64,000 nucleotides of DNA from Microbacterium sp. zg-Y1090 (GTDB lineage: Bacteria; Actinomycetota; Actinomycetes; Actinomycetales; Microbacteriaceae), in NCBI RefSeq assembly GCF_030246945.1, contig NZ_CP126742.1:1-64000 (forward strand), in the 5' to 3' direction. Position 1 is the first letter of the stretch. Each line of letters opens with the position of its first letter. Shown here piece after piece: positions 36,201-45,591 of the stretch. The notes under the pieces are model-generated. The model had not been told where the DNA came from, searched no databases, and was given only the letters and a program-made list of their open reading frames with translations. Position numbers and translations under genes: made by a program.

Positions 36201-39134
36201 ATGCTGCTCCTCCTCGGCGCGTTCGCGATCCTCCCGCTGACGTTGCCGTGGCTGGTCGGCCGCATCGGCGCCCGCGCGTTCTACGTCGCCGCGATCCTCC
36301 CACTGGTGGCGTTCGCGCACACCCTGACGCTGGCTCCCGACGTGTTCGGCGGGCGCACCCCGTTCGAGACGTTCTCGTGGATTCCGGCGCTGGACATCTC
36401 GGTGTCCATGCGCATGGACACCCTCGGGTGGGTCATGGCCCTGGTCGTCACCGGGGTCGGCGCGCTCGTGATGATCTACTGCCGCTGGTACTTCGACGGC
36501 AAGCGTGACGGCGTCGGACAGTTCTGCGCAGTGCTGCTGGCCTTCGCCGGCGCGATGTACGGCCTCGTCCTCACCGACGACATCGTCGTGCTCGTGATGC
36601 TCTGGGAGGTCACCAGCGTCCTGTCCTACCTGCTCATCGGCTTCTACCATCGACGCGGCGCCAGCCGCCGTGCCGCACTGCAGGCGCTCCTCGTGACCAC
36701 CCTCGGCGGTCTCGTCATGCTGATCGGCGTCGTGCTGATGGTGGTCGCGACCGGGACGACGAGTCTCTCCGGCATCCTGGCGCTCGCCCCGACCGGTCCG
36801 GTGATCGACGCCGCGCTGGTGCTCATGCTCGTCGGCGCCCTCAGCAAGTCGGCGATCTTCCCCTTCCATTTCTGGCTGCCCGGCGCCATGGCCGCACCCA
36901 CCCCGGTGAGTGCGTACCTGCACGCGGCGGCCATGGTGAAAGCCGGCATCTACCTCATCGCGCGTCTGGCCCCGGTGTTCGCCCTCGCAGCGCCCTGGCG
37001 CCCGATCGTGATCGGGCTCGGCATCCTGACCATGCTGATCGGCGGACTGCAGGCCCTGCGCGAGTCGGACCTCAAGCGCGTTCTCGCCTTCGGCACCGTC
37101 AGTCAGCTCGGCATGCTCACCGCCGTCCTGGGCTACGGCACGCGCGATACGGCGCTGGCGGGCCTGGCGCTGCTGATCAGCCACGCGCTGTTCAAGTCGG
37201 CCCTCTTCCTCGTGGTCGGCGTCATCGACCGCCAGCTGTCCACCCGAGACATCGCGGAGCTGTCGGGAGTCGGGCGCCAGGCGCCGACACTGGCGGCGTT
37301 CTCGATCATCGCCGTCGCCTCGATGGCCGGCGTCATCCCGACCATCGGGTTCGTCGCCAAGGAAGCAGCCCTCACCGCCTTCCTCCACGAGGGGCTGGGT
37401 GGCCAGGTGTGGGCGTGGGTCGGTCTCGTCGGTTTGGTTCTCGGTTCCATTCTGACCGCGGCATACGGCATCCGATTCGTCTGGGGCGCGTTCTGGACCA
37501 AGAAGGATGCCATCGGCGAGCCCATGCCGCGAACGGAATGGCCAGACCCGCCGATTGGATTCCTCGGCGCCCCCGTCGTGCTGGCCGGCCTCACACTGGT
37601 CGCGGGACTGGCCGCCCCGCTCATGGACAGCGCGCTGGCGACCTACGCCGACACGGCGCCCGTCGCGAGCCCGGGGGTGACGGCGCCCGATCACGTGTAC
37701 CACCTCGCCCTCTGGCACGGCCTGGAGCCGGCCCTGTTCCTCTCGCTCGGATCGATCGCCGTCGGCGCCGTGCTCTTCTGGCTCGTCATCCGGTTCCGCG
37801 CACCCAAGCGGCTGCTCCCTTTCACCGCCGCCGACGCGTACAACGCGGTGCTGCGCGGGATCGCCCGGATGGCCGTGTTCACGGTGACCGTGACCCAGCG
37901 AGGATCGCTTCCGGTGTACGTGGGCACGATCTTCGTGGTGCTGGTCGCCGCGGAGGGCACGGCGCTGCTGGCGTCCCCGCAGTGGCGCATCAGCCTCGAT
38001 GCCTGGCAGTCACCGACACAGCTGCTCGTCGCGCCGGTCATGATCATCGCCGGCATCGTCGCCGTGCGCGCCCGCAAGCGCTACACCGGCGTCGTGCTCG
38101 TGTCGGTCACCGGGCTCGGCATGGTGACCCTCTTCGCCACGAGCGGCGCCCCCGACCTCGCCCTCACGCAGGTGCTGGTCGAGACGGTCACCCTCGTCGC
38201 CTTCGCGCTCGTGCTGCGCCGCATCCCCGCCCGCCTGGGCGAGCACAACGCCTCGGTGCTCCCCGTGGCGCGCGCCGTGCTGGCCGTCGCGGTGGGCGTC
38301 ACCATGGCCGCCGTCGCCGTCGTCGCGACCGGCGCCCGGGTGGCAGAGCCGATCTCGGCGGTGTTCCCCGAGCTCGCCTACGAGCTCGGTCACGGCAAGA
38401 ACGTCGTCAACGTCACCCTCGTCGACCTGCGCGGCTGGGACACGATGGGCGAGCTCTCGGTGCTGATCCTCGCGGCCACCGGTGTGGCATCCCTCGTCTT
38501 CGTCACGCATCGCGCCGACACGTTGTCGCGCGCGGTCTCGCCGCTGCCCAACCTCGCGGTGCGCACGCGCCGGCCGCTCGTCGAGACCGACGAGGGACCG
38601 CGGCCGCAGACGGCGGACAACCGGGGTGCCCCGCGCACGTGGCTCGTGGGCGGGCAGCGGGTGCGGCCCGAGAACCGCTCGATCATGCTCGAAGTGATCG
38701 TGCGCATCCTCTTCCACACGATCATGCTCGTGTCGATCTACCTGCTGTTCGCCGGGCACAACCTGCCCGGTGGCGGCTTCGCCGGTGGTCTGGTCGCCGG
38801 TATGGGCCTCGTCATGCGCTACGTCGCCGGCGGCCGCTACGAACTCGGCGCGGCCGCGCCCACCGATGCCGGGCGCCTGCTCGGCGTGGGCATGGCGCTG
38901 GCGGTCGGCACCGCCGTCGTGCCGCTGCTCTTCGGTGAGGCGCCGCTGACGAGCACGTTCTGGGAAGCGAAGCTGCCCGTGCTCGGCCACGTCGAGTTCG
39001 TGACCTCGACGATCTTCGATGTCGGCGTGTACCTCGTGGTCATCGGTCTGGTGCTCGACGTGCTGCGCAGCCTCGGCGCGGAGGTCGACCGGCAGACGCA
39101 GGAGCTGCGGGAGAAGGGGGTGCTGTCGTCATGA
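36201..39134 (+). CDS. mrpA: Na+/H+ antiporter subunit MrpA (A-B fusion)
   Basis: The largest subunit of the Mrp complex, which exchanges Na+ for protons and supports pH and salt tolerance. The 977-residue protein starts with an NADH dehydrogenase ND5-like domain (helix motifs ALVMIYCRWYF, WEVTSVLSYLLIG, LSKSAIFPFHFWLPGAM). It ends with a domain like subunit B (RILFHTIMLVSIYLLFAGHNLPGGG from about residue 830). No separate mrpB is present. GAGGAGG lies 6 nt before the ATG. The stop overlaps mrpC (ATGA). Confidence 0.96.
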   Translation: MLLLLGAFAILPLTLPWLVGRIGARAFYVAAILPLVAFAHTLTLAPDVFGGRTPFETFSWIPALDISVSMRMDTLGWVMALVVTGVGALVMIYCRWYFDGKRDGVGQFCAVLLAFAGAMYGLVLTDDIVVLVMLWEVTSVLSYLLIGFYHRRGASRRAALQALLVTTLGGLVMLIGVVLMVVATGTTSLSGILALAPTGPVIDAALVLMLVGALSKSAIFPFHFWLPGAMAAPTPVSAYLHAAAMVKAGIYLIARLAPVFALAAPWRPIVIGLGILTMLIGGLQALRESDLKRVLAFGTVSQLGMLTAVLGYGTRDTALAGLALLISHALFKSALFLVVGVIDRQLSTRDIAELSGVGRQAPTLAAFSIIAVASMAGVIPTIGFVAKEAALTAFLHEGLGGQVWAWVGLVGLVLGSILTAAYGIRFVWGAFWTKKDAIGEPMPRTEWPDPPIGFLGAPVVLAGLTLVAGLAAPLMDSALATYADTAPVASPGVTAPDHVYHLALWHGLEPALFLSLGSIAVGAVLFWLVIRFRAPKRLLPFTAADAYNAVLRGIARMAVFTVTVTQRGSLPVYVGTIFVVLVAAEGTALLASPQWRISLDAWQSPTQLLVAPVMIIAGIVAVRARKRYTGVVLVSVTGLGMVTLFATSGAPDLALTQVLVETVTLVAFALVLRRIPARLGEHNASVLPVARAVLAVAVGVTMAAVAVVATGARVAEPISAVFPELAYELGHGKNVVNVTLVDLRGWDTMGELSVLILAATGVASLVFVTHRADTLSRAVSPLPNLAVRTRRPLVETDEGPRPQTADNRGAPRTWLVGGQRVRPENRSIMLEVIVRILFHTIMLVSIYLLFAGHNLPGGGFAGGLVAGMGLVMRYVAGGRYELGAAAPTDAGRLLGVGMALAVGTAVVPLLFGEAPLTSTFWEAKLPVLGHVEFVTSTIFDVGVYLVVIGLVLDVLRSLGAEVDRQTQELREKGVLSS

Positions 39135-39655
39135 CCGTCTCCTTCACCCTCGTCATCATCATGGGCGCTCTGTTCGCCGCCGGGGTGTATGCGATGCTCG
39201 AGCGCAGCCTCACCCGTGTGCTCATCGGCTTCCTGCTGCTGGGCAACGCGGCGAACCTGTTCCTGCTCATCGTCATGGGCCGGCCGGGCACGGCCCCGTT
39301 CTTCGGGGCCGCCGATGCCGAGCAGATGAGCGACCCGCTGCCGCAGGCGCTCACCTTGACGGCCATCGTCATCACCTTCGCCGTCTCGGCCTTCCTCCTC
39401 GCCCTCATCTACCGCTCCTGGCAGCTCGGCCAGGCCGACACCGTCGAGGACGACGAAGAGGACGTCGCCGTGCGAGAGCGCAGCGCCACCGATGAGGACT
39501 CGATGGACGACGAGGTCGACGAGGAGGACGACGACGCGACGACGGACTTCGTCGGCGTCGAGACCGCACCCATCACGGTGCTGCACGCGAAGGACGTCCC
39601 CGGCTTGCGCGACGACGCCCCCACCGATCGCCCGGCCCGCGGAGGTGACCGATGA
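39131..39655 (+). CDS. mrpC: Na+/H+ antiporter subunit MrpC
   Basis: An NuoK-like subunit with three membrane helices in the first 100 residues (GIMY-type start GVYAMLERSLTRVLIGFLLLGN; then TAIVITFAVSAFLLALIYRSW). The 174-residue form has a C-terminal acidic tail of about 70 residues (DDEEDVAVRERS ... DDEVDEEDDD) not usual in the short MrpC proteins of Bacillus. The tail may face the cytoplasm. It overlaps mrpA and mrpD by 4 nt each. Confidence 0.95.
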   Translation: MTVSFTLVIIMGALFAAGVYAMLERSLTRVLIGFLLLGNAANLFLLIVMGRPGTAPFFGAADAEQMSDPLPQALTLTAIVITFAVSAFLLALIYRSWQLGQADTVEDDEEDVAVRERSATDEDSMDDEVDEEDDDATTDFVGVETAPITVLHAKDVPGLRDDAPTDRPARGGDR

Positions 39656-41217
39656 GCGCCCTCGTGCCCCTGCTGGTCGCCCTGCCGCTGCTCGGTGCCG
39701 CCGTCGCGCTCATCGCGGGGCGCCACCGCCGCACCCAGGTCGCGGTCTCCACCCTCACGCTGACGCTGGTGTGCATCATCGCCGCCGTGCTGCTGGTCGC
39801 CGTGGACTCCTCGGACCTCCCCATCGCCGTATCGGTGGGCGGATGGCCGATCCCCTTCGGCATCGTGCTGTACGTCGACCGCCTCGCGGCGCTGCTGGTG
39901 ATGGTCTCGAGCATCGTTCTGCTCGCCGTGCTGCTGTTCTCGGTGGGACAGGGCGCGGCCGACGGCGATGACGAGACCCCGGTGTCGATCTTCCACCCGT
40001 CGTACCTGATCCTCGCGGCCGGTATCTTCAACGCCTTCATCGCCGGTGACCTGTTCAACCTCTACGTCGGGTTCGAGATCCTGCTGGTCGCCTCGTACGT
40101 GCTGATCACGCTGGGCGGCACCGAGTCGCGCATCCGCACGGGCGTGGTCTACATCGTCGTCTCGCTGGTGTCGTCGATCCTCTTCCTCTCCGCCATCGCC
40201 GCGATCTACGGAGCGCTGGGCACGGTGAACATGGCGCAGCTGTCGCAGCGGATGGGGGAGCTGCCGCAGGAGACCCAGCTGGTGCTGCACCTGCTGCTGC
40301 TCGTCGCCTTCAGCATCAAGGCCGCCATCTTCCCGCTGTCGTTCTGGCTGCCGGACTCCTACCCGACCGCGCCCGCGCCGGTGACGGCGGTGTTCGCGGG
40401 CCTGCTGACCAAGGTCGGCGTCTACGCGATGATCCGCACCGAGACGCAGATCTTCCGCGACAACGACGTCAACACCCTCCTGCTCATCGTCGCGCTGGCC
40501 ACGATGATCGTGGGGGTGCTGGGTGCCGTCGCGCAGGCGGAGTTGAAGCGCATCCTCTCGTTCACCCTCGTCAGCCACATCGGCTACATGGTGTTCGGGC
40601 TCGCGATCGCGACCCCCGCCGCGATCGGCGCGACCGTGTACTACACGGTCCACCACATCGTCGTGCAGACGACGCTCTTCCTCGCGGTGGGACTGGTGGA
40701 GCGCCGGGCGGGGTCCACATCGATCCTCAAGGTGCGCGGACTCATGCGCGCCGCCCCACTGCTGGCGGTGCTCTACTTCATCCCCGCGATCAACCTGGGC
40801 GGGCTCCCGCCGTTCTCCGGGTTCATCGGCAAGTTCGCGCTGTTCGACGCCGCGGCATCCGTCGGCACCCCGCTCATGATCGTCCTGATCGTCGGCGGCA
40901 TCATCACCAGCCTGCTCACGCTGTACGCCCTGATGCGCGCCTGGAACCTGTCGTTCTGGCGCGAGGACGAAGACGACCACGCCGAGGCCGAGACCGAGGA
41001 TCGCCTGTCGTATCTCGGCGGCGCCCCCGCGGCCGCCGCGCAGACGCGCCGACGTGTGATCCCGCGCATCATGACCGCCGCGACGACGGGCATGGTCGTG
41101 CTCACCGTCTCGCTGACGGTGTTCGCCGGACCGCTCTATGACGTGTGCACGCGCATCGGCGCGTCTCTCATGGACCCGGTGACCCTCGTGCAGCTCGAGG
41201 AGGGGACGCAGCGATGA
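39652..41217 (+). CDS. mrpD: Na+/H+ antiporter subunit MrpD
   Basis: A 521-residue ND2/ND4-like subunit with about fourteen membrane helices. Family motifs include NAFIAGDLFNLYVGFEIL with the conserved Glu, FSIKAAIFPLSFWLPDSYPTAP with the conserved Lys, and the later PPFSGFIGKF. It carries the proton path with MrpA. ATG overlaps the mrpC stop, and the stop overlaps mrpE. Confidence 0.96.
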   Translation: MSALVPLLVALPLLGAAVALIAGRHRRTQVAVSTLTLTLVCIIAAVLLVAVDSSDLPIAVSVGGWPIPFGIVLYVDRLAALLVMVSSIVLLAVLLFSVGQGAADGDDETPVSIFHPSYLILAAGIFNAFIAGDLFNLYVGFEILLVASYVLITLGGTESRIRTGVVYIVVSLVSSILFLSAIAAIYGALGTVNMAQLSQRMGELPQETQLVLHLLLLVAFSIKAAIFPLSFWLPDSYPTAPAPVTAVFAGLLTKVGVYAMIRTETQIFRDNDVNTLLLIVALATMIVGVLGAVAQAELKRILSFTLVSHIGYMVFGLAIATPAAIGATVYYTVHHIVVQTTLFLAVGLVERRAGSTSILKVRGLMRAAPLLAVLYFIPAINLGGLPPFSGFIGKFALFDAAASVGTPLMIVLIVGGIITSLLTLYALMRAWNLSFWREDEDDHAEAETEDRLSYLGGAPAAAAQTRRRVIPRIMTAATTGMVVLTVSLTVFAGPLYDVCTRIGASLMDPVTLVQLEEGTQR

Positions 41218-41798
41218 GTCCCCACCGGTCCACCGTCCTCACCCAGCTGTGGCGACAGCTGCCCTTCTTCGTCTGGCTGATCGCCCTGTGGATGCTGCTG
41301 TGGGGCCAATTCACGCCGCTGGCGTTCGTCACCGGGCTGGCCGTGGCGGTCTTCGTCACCCGGGTGTTCCGCCTGCCGCCGGTGGAGCTGTCGGGCCGCG
41401 TGAACCTCTGGTACGGCCTGGTGTTCCTGCTGACGTTCTTCGGCGCCGTCGTGCGCGGCTCGCTGCTCGTGGCGTGGCAGGTCGTCGACCCGCGACGCTA
41501 CCCCGGCACCGCCATCGTCGCGGTGCCGCTGCGCACCGACGACGACCTGATCATGACGCACGTCGGAGTGACCGCCTCCCTCATCCCGGGGTCGCTGGTG
41601 GTCGAGGCCGACCGTGACCGCCGCATCCTCTACCTCCACGTCATCGGCGTGGACAGCGAAGCCGATGTGGTCAAGCAGCGCACCGCCATCCAGGGCTGGG
41701 AGGCGCGCATCGTGCGCGCCGTGGGATCGCGGGCGCAGCTGGAGAAGATCCGCGCGGCGGGCGTGACGTCGCCGCAGCAGGGAGGCACGCCGGTATGA
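41214..41798 (+). CDS. mrpE: Na+/H+ antiporter subunit MrpE
   Basis: A 194-residue subunit with two or three membrane helices (FFVWLIALWMLLWG, FVTGLAVAVFVT, WYGLVFLLTFFGAVV) and a cytosolic domain with the family pattern THVGVTASLIPGSLVVE. The ATG at 41214 overlaps the mrpD stop by 4 nt and has GAGGAGGGG upstream. A longer frame from 41145 would overlap mrpD without support. Confidence 0.94.
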   Translation: MSPHRSTVLTQLWRQLPFFVWLIALWMLLWGQFTPLAFVTGLAVAVFVTRVFRLPPVELSGRVNLWYGLVFLLTFFGAVVRGSLLVAWQVVDPRRYPGTAIVAVPLRTDDDLIMTHVGVTASLIPGSLVVEADRDRRILYLHVIGVDSEADVVKQRTAIQGWEARIVRAVGSRAQLEKIRAAGVTSPQQGGTPV

Positions 41799-42064
41799 AC
41801 CTGCTGCTGGTGCTCATCTACGGGGTCTTCGCCGTCTCCGGCGTGCTGACCCTGTGGCGCATCATCATCGGCCCGTCGATCCTCGACCGGGCGGTGGCGT
41901 CGGACGTGCTGCTGACGCTCGTGATGTGCCTGCTGGGCGCCGACATGGCGATCAACCATCACACCCGCACCCTGCCGGTGCTGCTGATCATCGCCGCCGT
42001 CGGCGTCTTCGGCTCCATCTCGATCGCGCGGTTCGTCGCGAGAAGGGACAACACCGACCGATGA
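41795..42064 (+). CDS. mrpF: Na+/H+ antiporter subunit MrpF
   Basis: An 89-residue subunit with three membrane helices. The family motif GPSILDRAVASDVLLT is intact, with the conserved Asp. It overlaps mrpE and mrpG by 4 nt each. Confidence 0.95.
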   Translation: MNLLLVLIYGVFAVSGVLTLWRIIIGPSILDRAVASDVLLTLVMCLLGADMAINHHTRTLPVLLIIAAVGVFGSISIARFVARRDNTDR

Positions 42065-42417
42065 ACGCCGTGCTGGATGTGCTCTCGATGGTGCTGATCC
42101 TCCTGGGCGCGCTGCTGTGCCTGACCGCAGCGGTGGGCCTGCTGCGGTTCCACGACGTGCCGTCGCGACTGCACGCGGCGACGAAGCCACAGGTTCTCGG
42201 TCTCATCCTCATCTGCCTGGCTGTGGCGCTGTCGGCGCGCTCCTGGGCGGTCGTGGCGTTCCTCGTCGCGATCGTGCTGGTGCAGCTGGCCACCGCACCG
42301 CTGTCGGCGCACATGGTCGGCCGCGCCGCCTACCGCAACGGCACGCTCGACAGGCGCTCGCTCTTCACCGACGAGCTGGCCGAGTCTCGCGAGACGCCGC
42401 CCGCCGCCGGCGGCTGA
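42061..42417 (+). CDS. mrpG: Na+/H+ antiporter subunit MrpG
   Basis: A 118-residue subunit with three membrane helices and the family motif LLRFHDVPSRLHAATKPQVLG. The ATG at 42061 overlaps the mrpF stop (ATGA). It ends the six-gene operon. The C-terminal 30 residues are polar. The operon faces an esterase gene 34 nt away, and no strong terminator lies between. Confidence 0.95.
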   Translation: MNAVLDVLSMVLILLGALLCLTAAVGLLRFHDVPSRLHAATKPQVLGLILICLAVALSARSWAVVAFLVAIVLVQLATAPLSAHMVGRAAYRNGTLDRRSLFTDELAESRETPPAAGG

Positions 42418-42451
42418 GCCGTCGCCCTCGCGCGCGTCCGGCGGGGGCCGG

Positions 42452-43645
42452 TCACAGCGCGTGCAGCTGCCTCAACGTGCCCACGACATCCCGATGCCAG
42501 CGTCGCGCCGCCGGGAGGACCCCGGTGAACATCGGGGTGTCATGGGTGACGCCCAGGTACTGCACCACGCTGGCCGGCACTCCGGCTGCGCGCAGCTTCG
42601 CGCCGTACGCGGCGCCGTCGCTGCGCAGCGGGTCGTACTGCGCCGTCAGGATCACCGCGTCCGGCAGCCCTTCATGCGAGGGCGCGCGCATCGGCGATGC
42701 GAGCGGGTCGCGGGCATCGCCGTGCTCGCCGAGATACGTCCTGGCGATGGAGCGCATCTCCCGTGTCGCCACGATGCTGGGGATGCCGAGCGCGCGCGTC
42801 GCACCCAGATCCACGTACCGGCCGGTCAGATCGGTGACGGGAACCTCGAGAAGCTGCAGCCCGATCGGCAGGTGCGTGCGGTCGCGGTTGGCGATCGTCA
42901 GTGCCGCAGCGATCGACCCGCCCGCCGACGTGCCCGCCACGCCCATGCGCCGTCCGTCCACACCGAGGGACGCCGCGTTCTCGTGCAGCCACAGCAGGGC
43001 CGCGTGGGCCTGCTCGACCTGTGTGGGGAAGCGGTGTTCCGGCGCGAGCGCGTAGTCGACGGCGGCCATGACGACCCCGGCATCCGCGGCGCGCCGGCGG
43101 TTGGCGGCATCCGTCGTCGGATAGTCGATGCCCCCGATGCGGAAGGCGCCACCGAAGAAGGTCAGCCACACCGGCAGAGCCTGTCCCTCCGCGACGTCGG
43201 GGTAGTACAGGCGCACCTTGACCGAGGGGAACCCCCGCACCGGCACGATGTGCTCCGCGGTGCGCAGGTCGGGACCGGGCGTGCCGATCGCCTGGAGCTC
43301 CTTGCGGTCCCAGGCCAGCGCGGCCCGGCGATGCCGCTCGCGCGCGCTGCGGGGGTGGGAGACACCCGGTTGCGCGGATGCCGCCTCGCGCGCGGCCGCC
43401 CGCGGGTGGGCGGTCACGCCGCCGTCGGCGAGTGGACCACCGCCGGCGGCAGCGGTCGCCCCGGGCACCGCAGTCGCGGCATCCGGTGCGGGGCGCCGGT
43501 GCCCGGACGACGCGCGCGGCAGCACGGCCTCGCGGATCTCCGCCCACCACCGGTTCCACCGCGCCCGGTAGGACTTCAGGGTGCTCTTGATGAGGTACCG
43601 ACGATGCGTGCGCAGCCGCTCCGCGAAGTACGGGTCCAGTGGCAT
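42452..43645 (-). CDS. Alpha/beta hydrolase of the HSL esterase type
   Basis: A 397-residue hydrolase. The fold is seen from about residue 140. The nucleophile is Ser240 in GTSAGG, the acid is Asp338 (QYDPLRSDG) and the base is His368 (VTHDTPMF). The oxyanion-hole motif, usually HGGG, reads FFGGAF (163-168), so its His is Phe. The first 130 residues are an unusual Arg/Ala-rich, low-complexity N-terminus. GAGGAG precedes the ATG at 43645. The longer frame to 46009 runs through other genes. Substrate unknown. Confidence 0.86.
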   Translation of the reverse strand: MPLDPYFAERLRTHRRYLIKSTLKSYRARWNRWWAEIREAVLPRASSGHRRPAPDAATAVPGATAAAGGGPLADGGVTAHPRAAAREAASAQPGVSHPRSARERHRRAALAWDRKELQAIGTPGPDLRTAEHIVPVRGFPSVKVRLYYPDVAEGQALPVWLTFFGGAFRIGGIDYPTTDAANRRRAADAGVVMAAVDYALAPEHRFPTQVEQAHAALLWLHENAASLGVDGRRMGVAGTSAGGSIAAALTIANRDRTHLPIGLQLLEVPVTDLTGRYVDLGATRALGIPSIVATREMRSIARTYLGEHGDARDPLASPMRAPSHEGLPDAVILTAQYDPLRSDGAAYGAKLRAAGVPASVVQYLGVTHDTPMFTGVLPAARRWHRDVVGTLRQLHAL

Positions 43646-43790
43646 GCGATCTCCTCGAAACGGGGTTGGATTCTCTTGAGCGGCGGCGCCGGTCAGCAGC
43701 CCAACGCGTGCGGCATGTAGACCCGAGCATGCCCGGCGCCCCGCGCGCAACCCCTTCATCCCGGTTGCTCCGCCGTAGTTGGGTGGAAGC

Positions 43791-43886
43791 ATGAGCAGGC
43801 GATCGATCCGTTCCGCATCCCGCGCCACGTCCGTCCGGCGCGCCGGCCCCTTCGCCGCGGGTTCGCGCCGCGGGTGCACGGCGTGA
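43791..43886 (+). CDS. Possible 31-residue leader peptide before the glycosyltransferase
   Basis: ATG to TGA, Arg/Ser-rich (MSRRSIRSASRATSVRR). Its TGA overlaps a GTG (43883) in the frame of the next gene as GTGA. It may only serve translational coupling. There is no family evidence and it may not be real. Confidence 0.25.
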   Translation: MSRRSIRSASRATSVRRAGPFAAGSRRGCTA

Positions 43887-45562
43887 CCGCCGCGTCTCCC
43901 GCCGCGCCGGTGCGCGTGAGCGTGGTCGTCCCGGTCTTCCGTCCCGGTGCCGGCTTCGACGATCTCATCGCCTCGCTGGATCGTCAGACGCTGCAGCCGC
44001 ACGAGTTCGAAGTGCTGCTGTGCGACGACGGGTCGGGCCAGCCGACGCAGGCGCGACTGGCGGAGGTCGCCCGCACCCGCCCGCACGTGCGCGTGCTCAC
44101 CCTGCCGCACAGCGGATGGCCGGGTGCGCCGCGCAACGCCGGCGTGGATGCCGCACGGGGAACGTACGTGCAGTTCGTCGACCAGGACGACTGGCTGTTC
44201 GACGGGGCGCTCGAGGATCTCTGCGATTACGCCGACCGCTACGACTCGGATGTCATCATCGGCAAGGAAGTGGGGATCGGCCGGCGGATGCCACGGCAGA
44301 TCTTCCGCGATGACATCCCGCGCGCGGTGCTGGGCAAGGATCCCATCCTCGAGGTGCTCACGCCTCACAAGATGTTCCGCACGTCGTTCCTGCGCGCGCA
44401 CGGCATCCGCTTTCCCGAAGGGCGCGTGCGGCTGGAGGATCACCTCTTCGTCATGCAGGCGTACTTCGCCGCCGCCACCATCTCCGTCCTGGCGAGCCGC
44501 CCCTGCTACGCGTGGGTGAAGAACGATGAGAGCGCCAGCGCATCGCGCATCGACCCGGTGACATACTTCCCCCACCTGGAGACGGTGCTCGATCTCGTCG
44601 AGGCGAACACCGAACCCGGCCGGCAGCGGGACACCCTGCTGCGCCACTGGTATCGCGGCAAGATCCTGAACCGGCTCGAAGGCCGGCGGTTCGTGCGCTA
44701 TCCGCCCGAGTACCGCGAGGAATTCCTCGACGTGGTGACGCCCATCAGCCGCGCGCGCTTCGGCCCCGGCGTGGACGCCGGGCTGGCCTTCCCGCTGCGG
44801 GTGCGTTCCGCGCTGCTGCGCGAAGACCGGCGCGAAGACCTGCTGCGCTTCGCCGAGTTCGAGGCGGGCATCGGATGCCGGGCGGAGATCACCGCGGCCA
44901 AATGGACGCCGCGCGGTGCGCTGCGGCTCGACGTGCGCGTGCGCTTCGATGCCGGACCGGGGGAGGCGCCGGTGTTCGGGCCGGCGACCGCGCGGGACGC
45001 CGTCGCCGCGGGCGGGGCAGAGGCGACGATGTCGGGCGCCCAGGGGTCGGACGCGGTGGCTGCGACGCCGCGCGGTGCGGTGTGGCATCCGCCGGCCGGC
45101 CTCGGCGCCGATTTCCTCCCGGTCGAGACGCGGGATGCCGCGCGTGACCTCAAGCGCGACCGTGTCGACCTGGTGCTGCGCGACGAGGCCGAGGGTCAGG
45201 AGTACGCCATCCCGGGCACCGGCCGGCTGACGGCGGGCCGGGCGCGAGTCACGATCGATCCCATCAGCATCTTCACGCGGCGCGATCGCACCCGCGGCGG
45301 GTCGCTCGTCGCCGACGTGCGGCACGCGGGGTGGTCGTTCCGTACGCCGCTGCGCGCCGAGCCCGGAGTGCTCGCCGCGCTTCGCCGCCCGCCCTTCCTC
45401 GCCGGGTCGCTCTGGCGGCTGACGGAGGGGCCGGACGGAACGGTGGAACTGATCCGCGACGGTCGGTCGGTGGGGCGCGTCCGCGATCTCGCGGCCCGCG
45501 CGGTGCGCCGCGCGCGGTCGCTCGCGCGCCGGGTGGTCCGGCGGCTGCCGATCCGGCGCTGA
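43874..45562 (+). CDS. GT2-family glycosyltransferase
   Basis: A 562-residue cytosolic glycosyltransferase. The N-terminal GT-A domain (about 13-215) has VRVSVVVPVFRPG, CDDGSG, APRNAGVDAARGTYVQFVDQDD (metal-binding DQD) and RLEDHLFVM. About 340 further residues form a mostly beta-like C-terminal part seen in teichoic acid or exopolysaccharide enzymes, and a basic tail that could bind membrane. The acceptor is unknown. It stands alone with no wall-polymer neighbours. GTG starts at 43874 and 43883 are both possible. Confidence 0.85.
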   Translation: MHGVTAASPAAPVRVSVVVPVFRPGAGFDDLIASLDRQTLQPHEFEVLLCDDGSGQPTQARLAEVARTRPHVRVLTLPHSGWPGAPRNAGVDAARGTYVQFVDQDDWLFDGALEDLCDYADRYDSDVIIGKEVGIGRRMPRQIFRDDIPRAVLGKDPILEVLTPHKMFRTSFLRAHGIRFPEGRVRLEDHLFVMQAYFAAATISVLASRPCYAWVKNDESASASRIDPVTYFPHLETVLDLVEANTEPGRQRDTLLRHWYRGKILNRLEGRRFVRYPPEYREEFLDVVTPISRARFGPGVDAGLAFPLRVRSALLREDRREDLLRFAEFEAGIGCRAEITAAKWTPRGALRLDVRVRFDAGPGEAPVFGPATARDAVAAGGAEATMSGAQGSDAVAATPRGAVWHPPAGLGADFLPVETRDAARDLKRDRVDLVLRDEAEGQEYAIPGTGRLTAGRARVTIDPISIFTRRDRTRGGSLVADVRHAGWSFRTPLRAEPGVLAALRRPPFLAGSLWRLTEGPDGTVELIRDGRSVGRVRDLAARAVRRARSLARRVVRRLPIRR

Positions 45563-45591
45563 GACGCGGCCTGCGGCGACGTCGCGCACCC

